From: Omphiscola glabra
Lineage: Eukaryota > Mollusca > Gastropoda > Lymnaeidae
Length of the DNA stretch: 64,000 nucleotides
NCBI GenBank assembly: GCA_964017045.1
Contig: OZ024807.1
Location: 18,383,813-18,447,812 of the forward strand
Direction of reading: 5' to 3'
The notes beneath the pieces were generated by a model that did not search any database, was not told the origin of the DNA, and worked only from the letters and a program-made list of their open reading frames with translations. Below are positions 23,601-38,600 of this stretch, in pieces; the first letter of the stretch is position 1, and every line of letters starts with the position of its first letter. A program made the translations under genes and the position numbers.

Positions 23601-26600
23601 CTACATGGGCTGTAACGCCACAGAGGTGGATGGATGGTCTGAGTGGAAGGAAGTAGTGATGCAGACCAAAGCCCTACATGGGATGTACCGCCACAAAGGT
23701 GGATGGATGGTCTGAGTGGAAGGAAGTGGTGAGGCAGACCAAAGCCCTTCATGGGCTGTAACGCCACAGAGGTGGATGGATGGTCTGAGAGGAAGGAAGT
23801 GGTGAGGCAGACCAAAGCCCTACATGGGCTGTAACGCTACAGATGTGGATGGATGGTCTGAGTGGAAGGAAGTGGTTAGTCAGACCAAAGCCCTACATGG
23901 GCTGTAACGCCACAGGGGTGGATGGATGATCTGAGTGGAAGGAAGTGGTTAGGCAGACCAAAGCCCTGCATGGGCTGTAGCGCCACAGGGATGGATGAAT
24001 GATCTGAGTGGAGGGTGTGGTTTGGCAGACCAAAGCCCTACATGGGCTGTAGCGCCACAGGGATGGATGAATGATCTGAGTGGAAGGGTGTGGTTAGGAA
24101 AACCAAGCCCTACATGGGATGTAACGCCACAGGGATGGATGAATGATCTGAGTGGAAGGGTGTGGTTAGGAAGACCAAAGCCCTATATGGGCTGTAGCGC
24201 CACAGGGATGGATGAATGATCTGAGTGGAAGGGTGTGGTTAGGAAGACTAAAGCCCTACATGAGCTATAGGGCCACAGGGATGGCTTCTTAGGCAGCGCT
24301 AAATTTCTTTTTCCCTGCGTATTCCATGTTAGGGACTGTCTGGTGATGTAATCTGTGAGTTAGCTAAGAGTGTGCCCTATCCACCTCTCCACTCCATCTT
24401 TTCTTTATGATGTCTTCATGAAAAGGCTCACATGTTATGTCCTTTTAACAATCTTTGGTAATGTTGCACTGTCTGTTGTCTCTTCAAAATTTTTCAATAT
24501 TATTTGTTCAGTTGGATTATGGCTTTACCACTTTTTTGAAATGTTCAACTAAGAGGTCAATGCGAAATGGATGTGTAGGCTGGACACAAACATACCAAAC
24601 TACAGATGCATACGACCACAGGATCGTATCAAATGGCAAGACGTGTATGTAAGAGAAGGTAGTTTCAGTAAGTAACACAACTTACCATGTCTCGCGATGC
24701 TAACCATATACTTACCATGTCTTTTGGTGTTAAATATATACTCACTATGTCTTATGGTGTTAAACATATACTTACCATGTCTTATGGTGTTAAACATATA
24801 CTTACCATATCTTGTGGTGTTAAACATTTACTCACCATGTCTTGTAGTTATAAACATACACTCGCCATGTCTTGTAGTATTAAACATAAACTCGCTATGT
24901 CTTATAGTGCTAAACATACACTCACCATGTCTTATGGGCCTAAAGCATACACTCACCATGTCTTATGGTGCTAAAACATTCACTCACCATGTCTTATGGT
25001 GCTAAAGCGTACACTCACTATGGCTTATAGTGGTATACATACACCCACCATGCCTTATGGTGCTAAAGCATTCACTCACTATGGCTTATAGTGGCATACA
25101 TACACCCACCATGTCTTATGGTGCTAAAGCATTCACTCACCATGTCTTATGGTGCTAAAGCGTACACTCACTATGGCTTATAGTGGTATACATACACCCA
25201 CCATGTCTTATGGTGCTAAAGCATTCACTCACTATGGCTTATAGTAGTATACATACACCCACCATGTCTTATGGTGCTAAAGCATTCACTCACCATGTCT
25301 TATGGTGCTAAAGCGTACACTCACTATGGCTTATAGTGGTATACATACACCCACCATGTCTTATGGTGCTAAAGCACCCACCATGTCATTGACATACCAA
25401 GACCAATATTGTACAATCTAACTGAGCTCAGTATTAGTCTATATCAAAGAAAAATGATCTCGACAATGTAAAAAGTTTAGTTCTTTGTGGCATATGACGT
25501 CATCCACTCGCCTCGCTTACTTTATCTGTTGTTTTCTTTTCTTCCCAATGCATTCCCCCTTAAATAAACTGTCTTAATTCGTATGTTCTTTTTTTCTTCA
25601 TCGTTCTGTTTTACAGAATTTATCAACTAGTGCTTAATTGCAAATTTAAGCTGGAATACACGCATCTTTTAATGTGAAATAATCTTTAACAATTTAAACA
25701 TGAATTTCGTTAAAAACATGTTATTTTTTTTCCAAACAAACTATCGCTGTTTTATTACAAGCGCTTCACTATTTCGGTGTTACCCGTTATTTGTCTTGTT
25801 TTCATAGTAAGACTATATCATTTCAATGGATTTAGTTCCTATCCATTCGTAGGCCCGGCGCTGACTATCGAGGCCTACAACCAATCCAAATCTCTCACCA
25901 CTTGTCGGGTCGGCCTGATGGAAGGGAAGGACTCGTTTGAAGTCTCGGGAACATTGACCATCAACAGCACGGACCTTCACACAAGGGGGAAGGTCAATTT
26001 TCAGATTAGAAAGAAGGGCGATTTCCATTACACAAATGTAAGCAACAAAGCATCGGCAGACACTATGAGCTCTCGTGTTATTACGTAAAAAACTGCGCTC
26101 ATAAAATTTCTTTGGTTTTTTGGGGGGTTTTTTTGGAAAAAAGGGAAAGGGGGGGGGGGGTTTGGGGGTTCGCGGCCATTAGCAATATGTAGTCTCCAGT
26201 GGTCGGCAAACTCATTAGGAAAAAGAGACAAAAAGTAACCATCAGGTCGATTAAAAAAAAAATTGAGAGCCACATTTCTTTCCAAGAACTTGTCAAGAGT
26301 CATGTTTTTAGGAGTCAAATCCGATTTATGGCCGGCTGGCTGAGTCGCAATCAGTTCACTTAAGAGCCGCACTCAGTTCACTAAAGAGCCGCACTCAGTT
26401 CACTTAAGAGCCACAAGCGGCTCGTGAGCTGTGATTAGCCGACCACTGCCCCGGCCAAATAAATGATAGCGCAAGAATTTCCTTCGTCACCGCAAGATAA
26501 AATTATTTCCCTTAACTAAAGAATCTTCAGTTGAGTCCCTTATAATTGCCCCCTTTGCTACATCCCAGCTCCCCCCCCCCCACCTTTTTTTGTTGTTGTA

Positions 26601-29600
26601 TATTTCAGTGCATTGCGTCAGCTTGTGACAATGTCCATTCTCTTTTTTTTCTCTTGTAGAGTCATGGTCCACTGGTGGAGTCATAGTCCACTGGTAGAGT
26701 CATGGTTCACTCGTGGAGTCATAGTCCACTGGTAGAATCATGGTCCACTGGTGGAGTCATAGTCCACTGGTAGAGTCATGGTCCACTGGTAGAGTCATGC
26801 TCTACCGGTAGAGTCATGGTCAACAGGACGATTCATGGTCCACTGGTAGAGTCATGGTCCACTGGTAGAGTCATGGTCTACCGGTAGAGTCATGGTCAAC
26901 TGTTAGAGTCATGGTCAACTGGAAGATTCACGGTCCACTGGTAGAGTCATGGTACACTGGTAGAGTCATGGTCCACTGGCAGAGTCATGGTCCACTGGTA
27001 GAGTAATGGTCCACTAGTATAGTCATGGTCAACTGGTAGAGTCATGCTCTACCAGTAGACTCATGGTCAACAGGAAGATTCGTGGTCCACTGGTAGAGTC
27101 ATGGTACACTGGTAGAGTCATGGTCCACTGGCAGAGTCATGGTCCACTGGTAGAGTAATGGTCCACTGGTAGAGTCATGGTCCACTGGTAGAGTCATGGT
27201 CAACTGTTAGAGTCATGGTCAACTGGAAGATTCACGGTCCACTGGTAGAGTCATGGTACACTGGTAGAGTCATGGTCCACTGGCAGAGTCATGGTCCACT
27301 GGTAGAGTAATGGTCCACTGGTATAGTCATGGTCAACTGGTAGAGTCATGCTCTACCAGTAGACTCATGGTCAACAGGAAGATTCGTGGTCCACTGGTAG
27401 AGTCAAGGTCAACTGGTCGAGTCATGGTCAACTGTTAGAGTCATGGTCAACTGTTAGAGTCATGGTCAACTGGAAGATTCACGGTCCACTGGTAGAGTCA
27501 TGGTCCACTTGTAGAGTACTGGTACACTGGTAGTGTAATGGTCCACTGGTAGAGACATGGTTCAATGGAAGAGTCATGGTCCACTGGTAGAGTCATGGTC
27601 CACTGGTACAGTACTGGTACACTGGTAGTGTAATGGTCCACTGGTAGAGACATGGTCCACTGGCAGAGCCATGATTTAAGGGTAGAGTCATGGTCCATAT
27701 TTGAATCAACATTTTAACCAAGACCTCTCATAGAAGGTAATGACATCACAAACTATCCTGCTTAATACGATATTATCGCTGGTAAAATCCAATCACATGA
27801 TCTTTAAATGATTCTCATTTAAACTGTCATGTTACATGAATTGACCACTGCCCAATCAAGTGTGTATTGTTTCAGCTCTTTACATGATACAGAAGGTAGA
27901 CAATTTCTTGAGCATTGAATTAACATTGTTTCCACTCATTTAATTAATATTAATATATTAATATTTATCTTTTTAAATAATTTTTTACCGATGATGTATA
28001 GGAATTTAATGATTTCTACATAATTCATGTTAAACTTTAGAAATGATCACAGGTTTAGTTGTAGTGGTTGTTTTTTGTTGTTTCAGCTGTGTATCCTATC
28101 ACTTGACTTGCGATCCTGCTCAGGAGGGACTATGAAGTACGGCCGCTGTTTCTGCATCTCCGAAATGCTCAACACTTACAAGCTTACACTAAACGCCAAG
28201 GCCGTCATGGGCTTCTCATCCAGTCAAATCAGGATATTTTGGCCGGAAACGAACTCCATAGTCACTGGCCTCTCCAGCCGGTCGGTCGATTTCCCGGAGG
28301 TGTATAGCCAAAGTAAGATAATGATCGAGTTTGTTTTAAAAAATACATCAACGCTTGTCACTGCGGCTTTGTGGATGTAGAGATTCTTAGGATTATTTAA
28401 GTATATGACGAAGAAATAATTTTTAAAAAATCATATCTTCTAAATAAAGAACTCTTGTTCAAATTTAAACTATTTCACAGCCACATAAAAGAAAAATCTT
28501 GAGCATGAGCTGACTTCACCTCATGATTGAGGCACCAAATTGCCTGTTAAATAAGTATAGCACGTATGAATATATTTTAATGAGATTAAGTATCTAACCA
28601 TCAGATGCAGAAAACGTCCATCCATTAAATTATATCTATAAAAGCCTTCCAAAAAAAAAAAAAAAAAAGGAAATCCGTAAATAATTATTTTTACTATGGT
28701 TCAAAAACATACACCAATGGAAAGTTGTGCTATCAAAGGTAGGGGCAGTAAATAAACTACAGATTTACAGTTATCAGTTGTCGGTCTTTGGTACCGGAAA
28801 CTGGTTCCCAAAAAGGATTTCTAATTATTTTATCCAGATATGTGTATATAAAAAGAGTAAAATAAAAAGATTAAAAAACATAATTAAATAATTAACGAAA
28901 AGTTTAATTTATTTTATCCTCATTGAAAATGTTAATTAAACAGTCCCTAAAAACAATGTTTCTCGCATTACCTTTTGTATTTCTGTAAGTGAACGTGATT
29001 GATCACTTTATTAAGAAGCGTTTATGTCAATGGATACATTTCTCCCAAACACAAATTTCATATTTCCTTCATTTTCCTTTTTAAAAGTACATTTTTTTTT
29101 CATGCTTACCCAAATACGCCACAAATGGAAAGCACACAGCAACAGCTATAATCAGCTATTAATCTGCACACGCACCCATGGAACAAATCATAGTTCATTC
29201 ATCTTCTTCTTTTTTTCGGGGGGGGGGGGGGCGGGAAGGGGGGGTAAGGCGGAAAATTTGAAAGAATGTGTTGTCATTGACAACTAGTTTATGTGCCAAG
29301 TTTCAGTCCGATGTTATGATTGAAAGTGGGTCGATTAGCCGTCTGAATATAGTGTCCTAAGCTCAAGTACAAAACCGAAGTTCATGTAAAGGATTTAAAT
29401 ATAACAAGCACGACATTGGTAGGCCACTCGGTAATGCATCCCGTACCTGACACCACCATGCTCTGAATCAATTGATCGATTTTAGAAACCGGTCACCGTT
29501 TGCCTTTTTGGTTTTCTCTAGCAAATGTGTTCGCCTTTTTTTTTTATTGCAAACATTTATTGTGCGGTAAATGTTAACAAATTGTGAGATCGCAGTCTCT

Positions 29601-32600
29601 GATAATTTTGCCACCGCCCAGTGCCGTAGCGAGGGGGGAAAGGGGGGCATCATGCCCCGGGCGCTACTCACAAAGGGGCGCCAAATGGTATATTATACAT
29701 ATAATATTGTATGGTTTTCGAATAGGGGGAGGGTGCTAAAAAGGTATTGTGCCCCGGGCGCGAGTTAAGCTCGCTACGCCACTGCCACCGCCCCCGATCC
29801 CATTAACGTAAACTGCAATAGAAAGAGATTACATAGATAATTTAAAAAAAAGATATTTAAATTATTATATTTAGTGGGCCGAAATTTCTGCCCACCTTCC
29901 CCCCCACACCCACCCCCCCCCCCAAAAAAAAAAACATAAAGAATCCCTGGGTCAACAGCCCTACCCATTTCCTCTCTCTACGTTTGTGGATGGTACGGTC
30001 TTAGTTCACATATGATGGTACATACACATGGCTGTGTGGATGGTACCGTCTCTTGACAATGTGAAAGTGTTTGAAAGCATTGGAAACATGGGTCAAGTTC
30101 AAAGGTGAAAGGTGAGGTAACTATTCCAATAATCTTCAAGCCCGTCCCATCCCGAATTAGATATGTATTTATTTCTTAGCAAAACAAATATATATTTATA
30201 TATACAGGTACTGGAATTTCGTTCCCATGCGTTTCTTTTGTGCTCGCGTCATGATTGTAAATACCGAAATACTGCTTTAAACCGAATTTCTTAAAACTGA
30301 AAACCGGTTTGCGGACAACAAAAATGGTTTAAGCATCCCTAATCAAAGTTACACCAGATTTTATGCAATGTTTGTCAGCCCCCCACCCAACCCTTTGTAC
30401 GCCCTGCACCAACTTTGACAGTAAAAAAAAAATCTGTGTACGTTGCATGTCCACTCAGCATTAGAAGTCCCAACTTTACTCCAGAACGGCGAGGCCACGG
30501 AGATCGAAGACTGTCGGCTGGTGGTCAGTCGTGACAAAGACTACAAGTACACCTTCTGCGTCAGCAACCTACACCACCCGACCGTGTTCATCAACTTCAA
30601 CCGGCCCAACTACACCAGGTTCAAGGTCGACGACACGTGCATCACCAGGACGATCAAGATGGGTGACTCTGACGTCATGTTCGCGTTCTCGTACACGGAG
30701 CGGCTGCCCGGATGTGGACGACGTGGTAGAATCAAATGCGAGTTACGGGGTAAAGAATTTGATAGTAATATTAACAGGGGAGTGCACTCGGTGGCCTAGG
30801 AAGTAAGAGTGGAAGGGTTGGTACTTTGTTTTCTTCCTTCTTTACATGAATAATCTAAGAGGGTAATAAGGGGAGTGACGGCAATCAGTTTAGCACAATA
30901 TGAAATTAGTAAAACAAAGTGAGGTTAAACCTGAAAAAGGAACGCATAAAAACAACGAACGTGTCGGCAGGAAGCCTTCGTTAGCGAACAAACAGAAAAA
31001 ACGAATAAAATTAATAAAATATTTTTTAAAAATGGCACCTAGATGAGAAGTAGTAACCAAGAGGGCAGAAAAGGACTTGTGCAAGATGCGTTTTAATATT
31101 TTTTAAATTTTATTTGTATTTTTGTGTTTGTTCTCTGACGAAGGCTTCCTGCCAACACGTTCGCTGTTTTGTTTTGTTTTTTTGTTCCTTTTTGCAGGTT
31201 TAACCTTACTTTGTTTTACTAATTTTCTAATGAATAATGTAAGCCGTTTAACCAGTGCGAAGTAAGTATATTATTGAACATGATTTGTTTAAGAATGATT
31301 TCTTAATATTGATAATATAAGCCTTCTGAAATAAATAGAAAGTAAATAGTTGAACATTATTTTCCATTTTATGGAGCCGGGTTGGGGGGAGGTAGCAATT
31401 TTGGCCAACTGCAGCGTGGCAGATATGAAGGGAGGAGGCAAAAATCTTGGCCCCGCAACGGGGGGCACTAACCTTAGACACGCCACTGAGTGTTTTTGTG
31501 TGTGCGTGTGTGTATGTCTGTGTGTGTATGTTCTTGCTTTATCTTTTACAGCCGGGTACTTTGTATTTTACCTCATGCTGGCGTATGTATATTTTTTTTC
31601 ATTTTTATTTTAAGATTCAGTTTACAGTTAGTATTGTAACATTGTTGTCTGAAGTATGGTCGTATAACATTTAACAGTGAATCCACATGTGAAAAAAATG
31701 CTAAATACAAAAAAAAAAAAACACATCATTTTTAATCCGTTTATTTTTACTGTATATTTCTATAGAGGACCACAGTTCAATAATCATATTGATTATCACA
31801 TTTGCTGCTTTCCTGATCTCCCTAATCGGCTCACTCTGCGCCTACGTCAGATGTAAGTTGGTCATGGAAGATGATGTTGACAGTGTATAGTTTGTTGTTG
31901 TTGTTGCAAATAATATTTAAACTCTAAATAATTTCAACCCTTCAGAAGGTATCTCTGTTCTTCTCAATGAAAGTAAAATTTATAAGTCTTTAACTGTTGT
32001 AAATAGCGTTTACGGCGCCAGGTACGATATTACATGCCAGTGCCCACAATTCAAGGAAACCATACAAATTGAGACTGTACATAAAATGCAGGCCTTATGC
32101 CAGGTATTATATTGAATTAAATTACCAAAAATAATTCCCCCCCCCTTTTTTTTGTACACACACAAACACACACACAATTGTTAGTCCGGGGCAGTACCCC
32201 CCCCCCCTTTTTTTTTCAATAACCTATTACGTCAAGATCAAATCGATCTATTGATGGTGTAGTTTTAACTTTTTAAAAACTCATTATTTTTGTTCGTCAA
32301 CCACGCACGTCCTCATTTTCTGGCCACCCACTCTAAGGAAAAGTATAAGGTCGGCACTTGTAAAGGACTTAAACGTTGTCATTACACTAAACGTATGTGT
32401 TTTGTAAATGGACTGAGTTGTTTGAAAAACACAATCAAGTTAATGCGTTTACGTTCCAAAGTTACTTATACGAATGTGATAGCTAATTATACGTTTACGT
32501 AACTTTAATCGACAGATTTTAAACGTGAAGAAGAAGGTAAGACTCAATTGAATGAACATTCACAGCCGCTAAAAACTGCCAATTTTGTAAATATTTAAAA

Positions 32601-35600
32601 AAAAATAATGCGTAGAATATTAATTCGATGTGGTCCCCACTATTTTGTAAGCTGCATATTATATTTCGATTTTATTGGGGCAAATTTTTTACTCTCTATA
32701 CTCTATGGTTAATCAATTAATTTTAAATGAAGATTTTAAGAATTTTGACAATTGTTGTAATTCGTAAAAATTTCACTTTTAAGAATGAAAATGTGAACTG
32801 TCACTAAACAAACCTAACATTGAATTGTTTTACCATTTCGCTCTAAACAAGAAAAGATTTATTTTTTTAAAACTTCTCTTGCAAATTTCCTAACTAATTC
32901 CAACTAATTTTAACTACAGCCGATTTTGATGAGTAATTCACGTTTTTCTTTTTTTCTTTGCATTTCTACCCAAAGTTTTCAAAGACGATGGAAATAGCTA
33001 TCAAGGTATGTTACGTAGATTCATTACAGGTTGTTTTTTTAATTATTATTTTTTTTTAATTTCAACATTCAATGCACACATGTCCTCATTGTGGGATGTC
33101 AATGTTTATAACAGGTTAACACTTGCTACATGATCGACATCGACCTTGCTATTATGCAACTACTGTTTCCTACTGTTGCCTACTGTTTCCTACTGTTTCC
33201 TACTGTTTCCTACTGTTTCCTACTGTTTCCTATTGTTGGTAATGTTTTGGCTTTACAGCCTGAATTTATTGTCCCTCATATGATGGGAAATTTCTTCTCT
33301 TTTTTGGGCGTTTCAATTATGTTTTAAATGTTTATATTTTATGTTCAATACCGCGTTATATAAATCCACTAATAATAATAATAATATTATATAAAGTTGT
33401 AGAGTACCCTTCAAATGTGTCAAAAGATGTATTTCTTTGAAAGTAAAGCTTATTAAAGTAGACCCCACACTTTGTTATGTAGACCCTCTTTTACAGCTGT
33501 TCTCAATCTGTTGGTCACGACCTATTTGGGGGTCGAACGTCCCTTACACAGGGGTTGCCTAAAACCATTTGAAAACACAAATACTCGACAGTTATGAAGT
33601 AGGGAAGAAAATAATTGTATGGTTGGCGAGTCACCACAACACGAGGAACTGTATTAAAGGCCCGCGGCAATAGGAACGTTGAGCACCACATCTCTAGTTG
33701 GTTAAGTAGGCTCTATATCTGTTTCAAACAACTAACTCTACAAGTGTGGTGTTGTAAAGTGTGAATGCCTTGGGACTTATCGGGATAATCTCTGGCCAAA
33801 CATATGTTAAAAGCAATAGACGACAATAACGTATCATCTTTAACATTAGGAGTTTCGACCAAACGCCTTCACCACATACACAGCCACATATAGTGAGATA
33901 TCAAGAGTTGGTGATGTCCTGGTGGGGTCTTTTGGTTTGCCGCCTTGGGTTTGCCACCTTGTGTTGTCCACCTTAAGTTTGCCATCTGGGGTTGTCCACC
34001 TTGGGTTTGGCATCTGGGGTTGTCCACCTTGGGTTTTCCACCTTGGGTTGTCCACCTTGTGTTGTCCGCCTTGGGTTTGTCACCTTGTGTTGTCCACCTT
34101 GGGTTTGCCATCTGGGGTTGTCCACCTTGGGTTTGCCATCTGGGGTTGTCCACCTTGGGTTTTCCACCTTGGGTTGTCCACCTTGGATTTGCCACCTTGG
34201 GTTTGCCACCTTGGGTTTGCCACCTTTGTTTGCCACCTTGGGTTTGCCACCTTGGGCTTGCCACCTTGGGTTTGCCACCTTTGTTTGCCACCTTTGTTTG
34301 CCACCTTGGGTTTGCCACCTTGGGTTTGCCACCTTGGGTTTGCCACCTTGGGTTTGCCACATTGGGTTTGCCACCTTGGGTTTGCCACATTGGGTTTGCC
34401 ACCTTGGGTTTGCCATCTTGTGTTTGCCGCCGTCATTCGCAAACATCTCAAAGATGTTTAATACATATAAACCTGTAAAAGCGTGTGAACTGGACCAAAA
34501 AATTCCCCCCCCCCCCAATAAGTTCTTCACGGGACGCACCGCCCCTCGTCACCCTCTTCTTATTAGAAGTCGCAATGTTGACTCTCGAAAATATCGGTAT
34601 ATGGGACTAAAATGAATGCTTGAAAATACTGGTATGTGATTGAAGAAAACTTTTATTTTTAGAATTTTCTTCAATTGATTTTTAGAAAATTTAAATGGTT
34701 TCCATGTGTTACTAGAGTAAAATAAGTCAATAAATGTTTCAAACACAAAAAAAAAAAGAAATTTAAAAAAGTCCATCTGATGGAGACATTGATCCTGGCA
34801 CATTGGTCAACATACTTCCAGACCAACTGATGGAGACATTGACATATTTGTCCACAAAATTCCACACCAACTGATGGAAATATTGACATGTTTGTCAACA
34901 AACCTCCAGACAACTGATCGATACATTGACACTGGCACATTGGCAAACTTACCTCCAGACCAACTAAAGGAGACACTGACACATTGGTGAAAATAAAAAA
35001 AAGCTTTATTTTAAAATCGCAGTTTAAGAGGAATATTTCTTCAAATTGTGCAGAATATAATAAGGCTTAAGGTCTTTTCATCCGAACAGTGTGGATTCTT
35101 AGCGGCTGTTCTCATCATCGCCTTACTTTTATAACCGTTTGCGATCAAAACTAAGCAGTCAAACCTTAGACACGTCAAACCTTAGACACGTTGTCATTTT
35201 TACATTATTGAAATTTGACCAAAGATTAATGAAATGCATAAAATGTTTTAATGCTTCATAAATAAAACTATTATAATGTATTTTAAAAATGTGATTGATG
35301 CTTTCAGATTCGCAAGATTCCCGTAAAGGTAAAAAGATTTAATTGTGTTCAAAGTTTGGTTAATTAAGGTCTGGCGCTAGGCGTTTATCGTATTGTTAAA
35401 AGCCGGTTAAAAAACGAATGGTAGTTGCCTCTGAAAGTTTTTATTTAATTGGTTAAAACGTCCCTTCTAAACGTAACGTCATGACGTCCCTTCTAATCTT
35501 AAGCTCATTACTTTCCTTCTAATCTCAACGTCATGACGTCCCTTCTAATCTTAACGTCATGACCTCCCTTCTAGCCTTAACGTAATGACGTCCCTTCTAA

Positions 35601-38600
35601 TCTTAACGTCATGACGTCCCTTCTAACCTTAACGTAATGACGTCCCTTCTAATCTTAAGCTCATTACAGCCCTTCTAATCTTGACGCAAAGACGTCACTT
35701 CTAATATTAACATCAAGACGTCATTACTAATCTTAACGTCAAGAAGTCACTTCTAATCTTAATCTAATCTTTAGCAATCAAATATTCACTAAATGTTAAA
35801 AATGTCTAAAACACCGGAAATCAGAAATGTGTTAAAATTTTAATAACGCAAATGCCGCCCCTGGTAAACTGGTATCGCACCCCCTACTTCTTACACAGGT
35901 GACAACGCCCCACCTTTTTTTTCCCCACATTGAAATTGACTCGAAAATGGTTAGAACTAGATTCCATTTGATTGTGATCTTGTGCTGTCTATCTTTATAT
36001 CATCACTTTCCTGACATTTCATTTGACCAATTATATATTTGCATTTAATTTCCTCTTCACAATAGAGACGAAACGAAAATTTGGTAAGTACGTGTTACAT
36101 TTGAATCACGCTTAGATTATGTGTCTGTCTCTCAAGCCATTTCCTATTATATGTTTTTTTTTCTTTACCTGTTTTAAATGCATAGAGATTATATTTAAAT
36201 ATTTATCTTTTTTTTCCCTTCCCGTTCACTGTTTTAAGTTCTGTTGTTACTTTTAGTTTATTTGGCATTGACTTGAAATGTGTTGTAAGTTAGGGTTTCT
36301 GGGTGGTCGAGCGGTCCTAACTGAGAATGCCAAGCTTGTGGACTGGATTACAATCCCTTAGGCGTAGACAAGCAAAAACATCACAAGCAACCCGGCTGGA
36401 TGGGACTGGTCAACCATGGATGACAACTCGTCAAGCCCGGAGATGGAGGGCCGTAGACGGTATGACACAGACACACACTCCGACAACTCCTTCGACGCGG
36501 AACGCATAAATAGCACAGTGAGATACGTTAATGGCTCCGCTGGTCATCGTCTGCGTCCTGGTCAATTTGCAGTCGTCTTTACCAAGTCTTGTCGTTTGGG
36601 ATTGTAAGTCAAGGACGAGATAGTGAGGCTGGCGAATTCTTCATCACTTTAAAACAATATACAGCTCAATTCAAGGCCACCACTCAAGTCAAAGATCGCC
36701 TTGGCCATCTTTGTGTGGGAATGACGAACACAAACTATAAAACACTAATATTAGTCATTGTATTCCCTTTTTGTTTTTACAGCTTTTAAAAAGAATCTTA
36801 TTTAAAAATAATAAATGTTAGAGAAAACCTTTATTATAACATTATACAGTTGTTAGGCCCATTTGTATAATCCCGAGTGAAAACTTCAATTTTGTCACTT
36901 AAAAATCATTGACTTACCGGCGTATCTTTCAGCACCTACTTTGTCTATAATTCGCTCTTGTGTTAGCACAAAGGCTAAGATGCACAACTAACACTATAAC
37001 TATAAGACTGAAGTTTTCAAACCTTGTTTTTTTTTTTTTTTTTTGTGGTAACATTTATTGTAAACATTTATAACTAATTTTATTTTATTTATTTATTTTT
37101 CAATTTTCTGGCACAGAATCAGAAACAGGTAAGATTGTTCAAACTAATTTATCAAACTCCTTAAAGATGATTTAAAATATTCAACATTTAATTGCGTAGT
37201 TATTTGCATTTTATGACTGCATTTCTGGATATCAAAGTGTTGCTTATTGATAATGAATACATCAAAAAGTATAAGTTAAATACCGAGTTTTAATTCTTTC
37301 AAAAATCTACCGTATTTTCCGGCGTACAAGACGACTGGGCGATAAGACGACCCCTTACTTTTCCTATTAAAATATAGGGTTTGGGCTGTACACCAGCTTA
37401 TAAGACGACCCCCGACTTTTGAAAAGATTTTCATGGGTTGAAAAGGCGTCTTATATGCCGGAAAATACGGTAATTACCTTAAAAAATTTATTTTATTGAA
37501 ACCACAATTTCATTTTTTTTTAAGAATAGTTTTATTTTTGTTTGAAAATAGTTATTTTATAATAAAAACACTATAATATTTACTCAAACGCTTGTTTCAT
37601 TTATTTTCAATTTTTCTTTGTCTTTATTTTTTGGTGGTTATTCAAAGCATGTATTGGTGTTTTGGCAGATATTATTTTTATTTTTAATTGTTGATAGCAA
37701 ATTATACCCAACATTTCTTAGCGCTGAGAATAAAAGTGATAGTTGTTTTTGTCAAAGCGATAATCTCATAGTTGCTATGTTTAATACTTGGAGTACCTTG
37801 CACCTCATCCTACTGCTGGTATACAGTTCAACATTTCAAGGATACATAAAGGAATGCTTTCAAGCAATGTAGAGTAAATCAATAGTGGATCAAGATATGT
37901 TTAGGCCTGAAAGTAAAAGACGAGACAATTGAGCCGTCGTGTCGGCCTGATGCCTTCAATGGAACTAACTAAAGTTATTGACACATTCTAAAACATATTT
38001 GGGTTTTTTTTTATTGTAAATTTATCTGTTGTTTATTGTATTAAATTGTGTGCTGAAGAGGGCAGCCAGCCAAGACATCCGCTTATTTTCTTGTCTTTTA
38101 GTTTCAAGCCCAAACATATCTTGTTGATTATTTATTTACCAAACATTTTCAGCCGTAGAAAATATGTTAATTGTTATATTTATCATATCTATTTTAGATA
38201 CTGACTAGATTTTATATTTGTTTGAATTAATTCATAATTGATTTAAAATCGAAATCGGTTTTGATAAATTTTCATTGATATTTATTACGACTAGGCTTGA
38301 TATGGTTAAGAATTTGTGTACATTTTCTTTGTGCTAGTTAATGTAATATCCCATTGTATTTTAAGCTACCAGCTACATGTACGGTACAACTACTGCTATT
38401 ACATCTACACAAGGTAAGGGAACATTTGTGTTTACTCCACTGGAAAACAAAACATTTTGTATTTTAAATGTCAATACACTTAAATCATGTCTGCGGTAAT
38501 GGACAACACACATAGACGCAGAGATGTAGCAGGGGGGGGGGCACGGGGGACAGAACTCCCTGGGCGCCAGACTAGTTAGGAGCGCCAAAATGTGCTTCAA

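Noticed and set aside
33845..34615. Several overlapping frames of 120-207 codons
   Set aside because: All are readings of a 15-bp array in different frames.
36327..36607. Two overlapping 60-63 codon frames
   Set aside because: They lie in a tRNA-derived SINE and lack splice or domain support.
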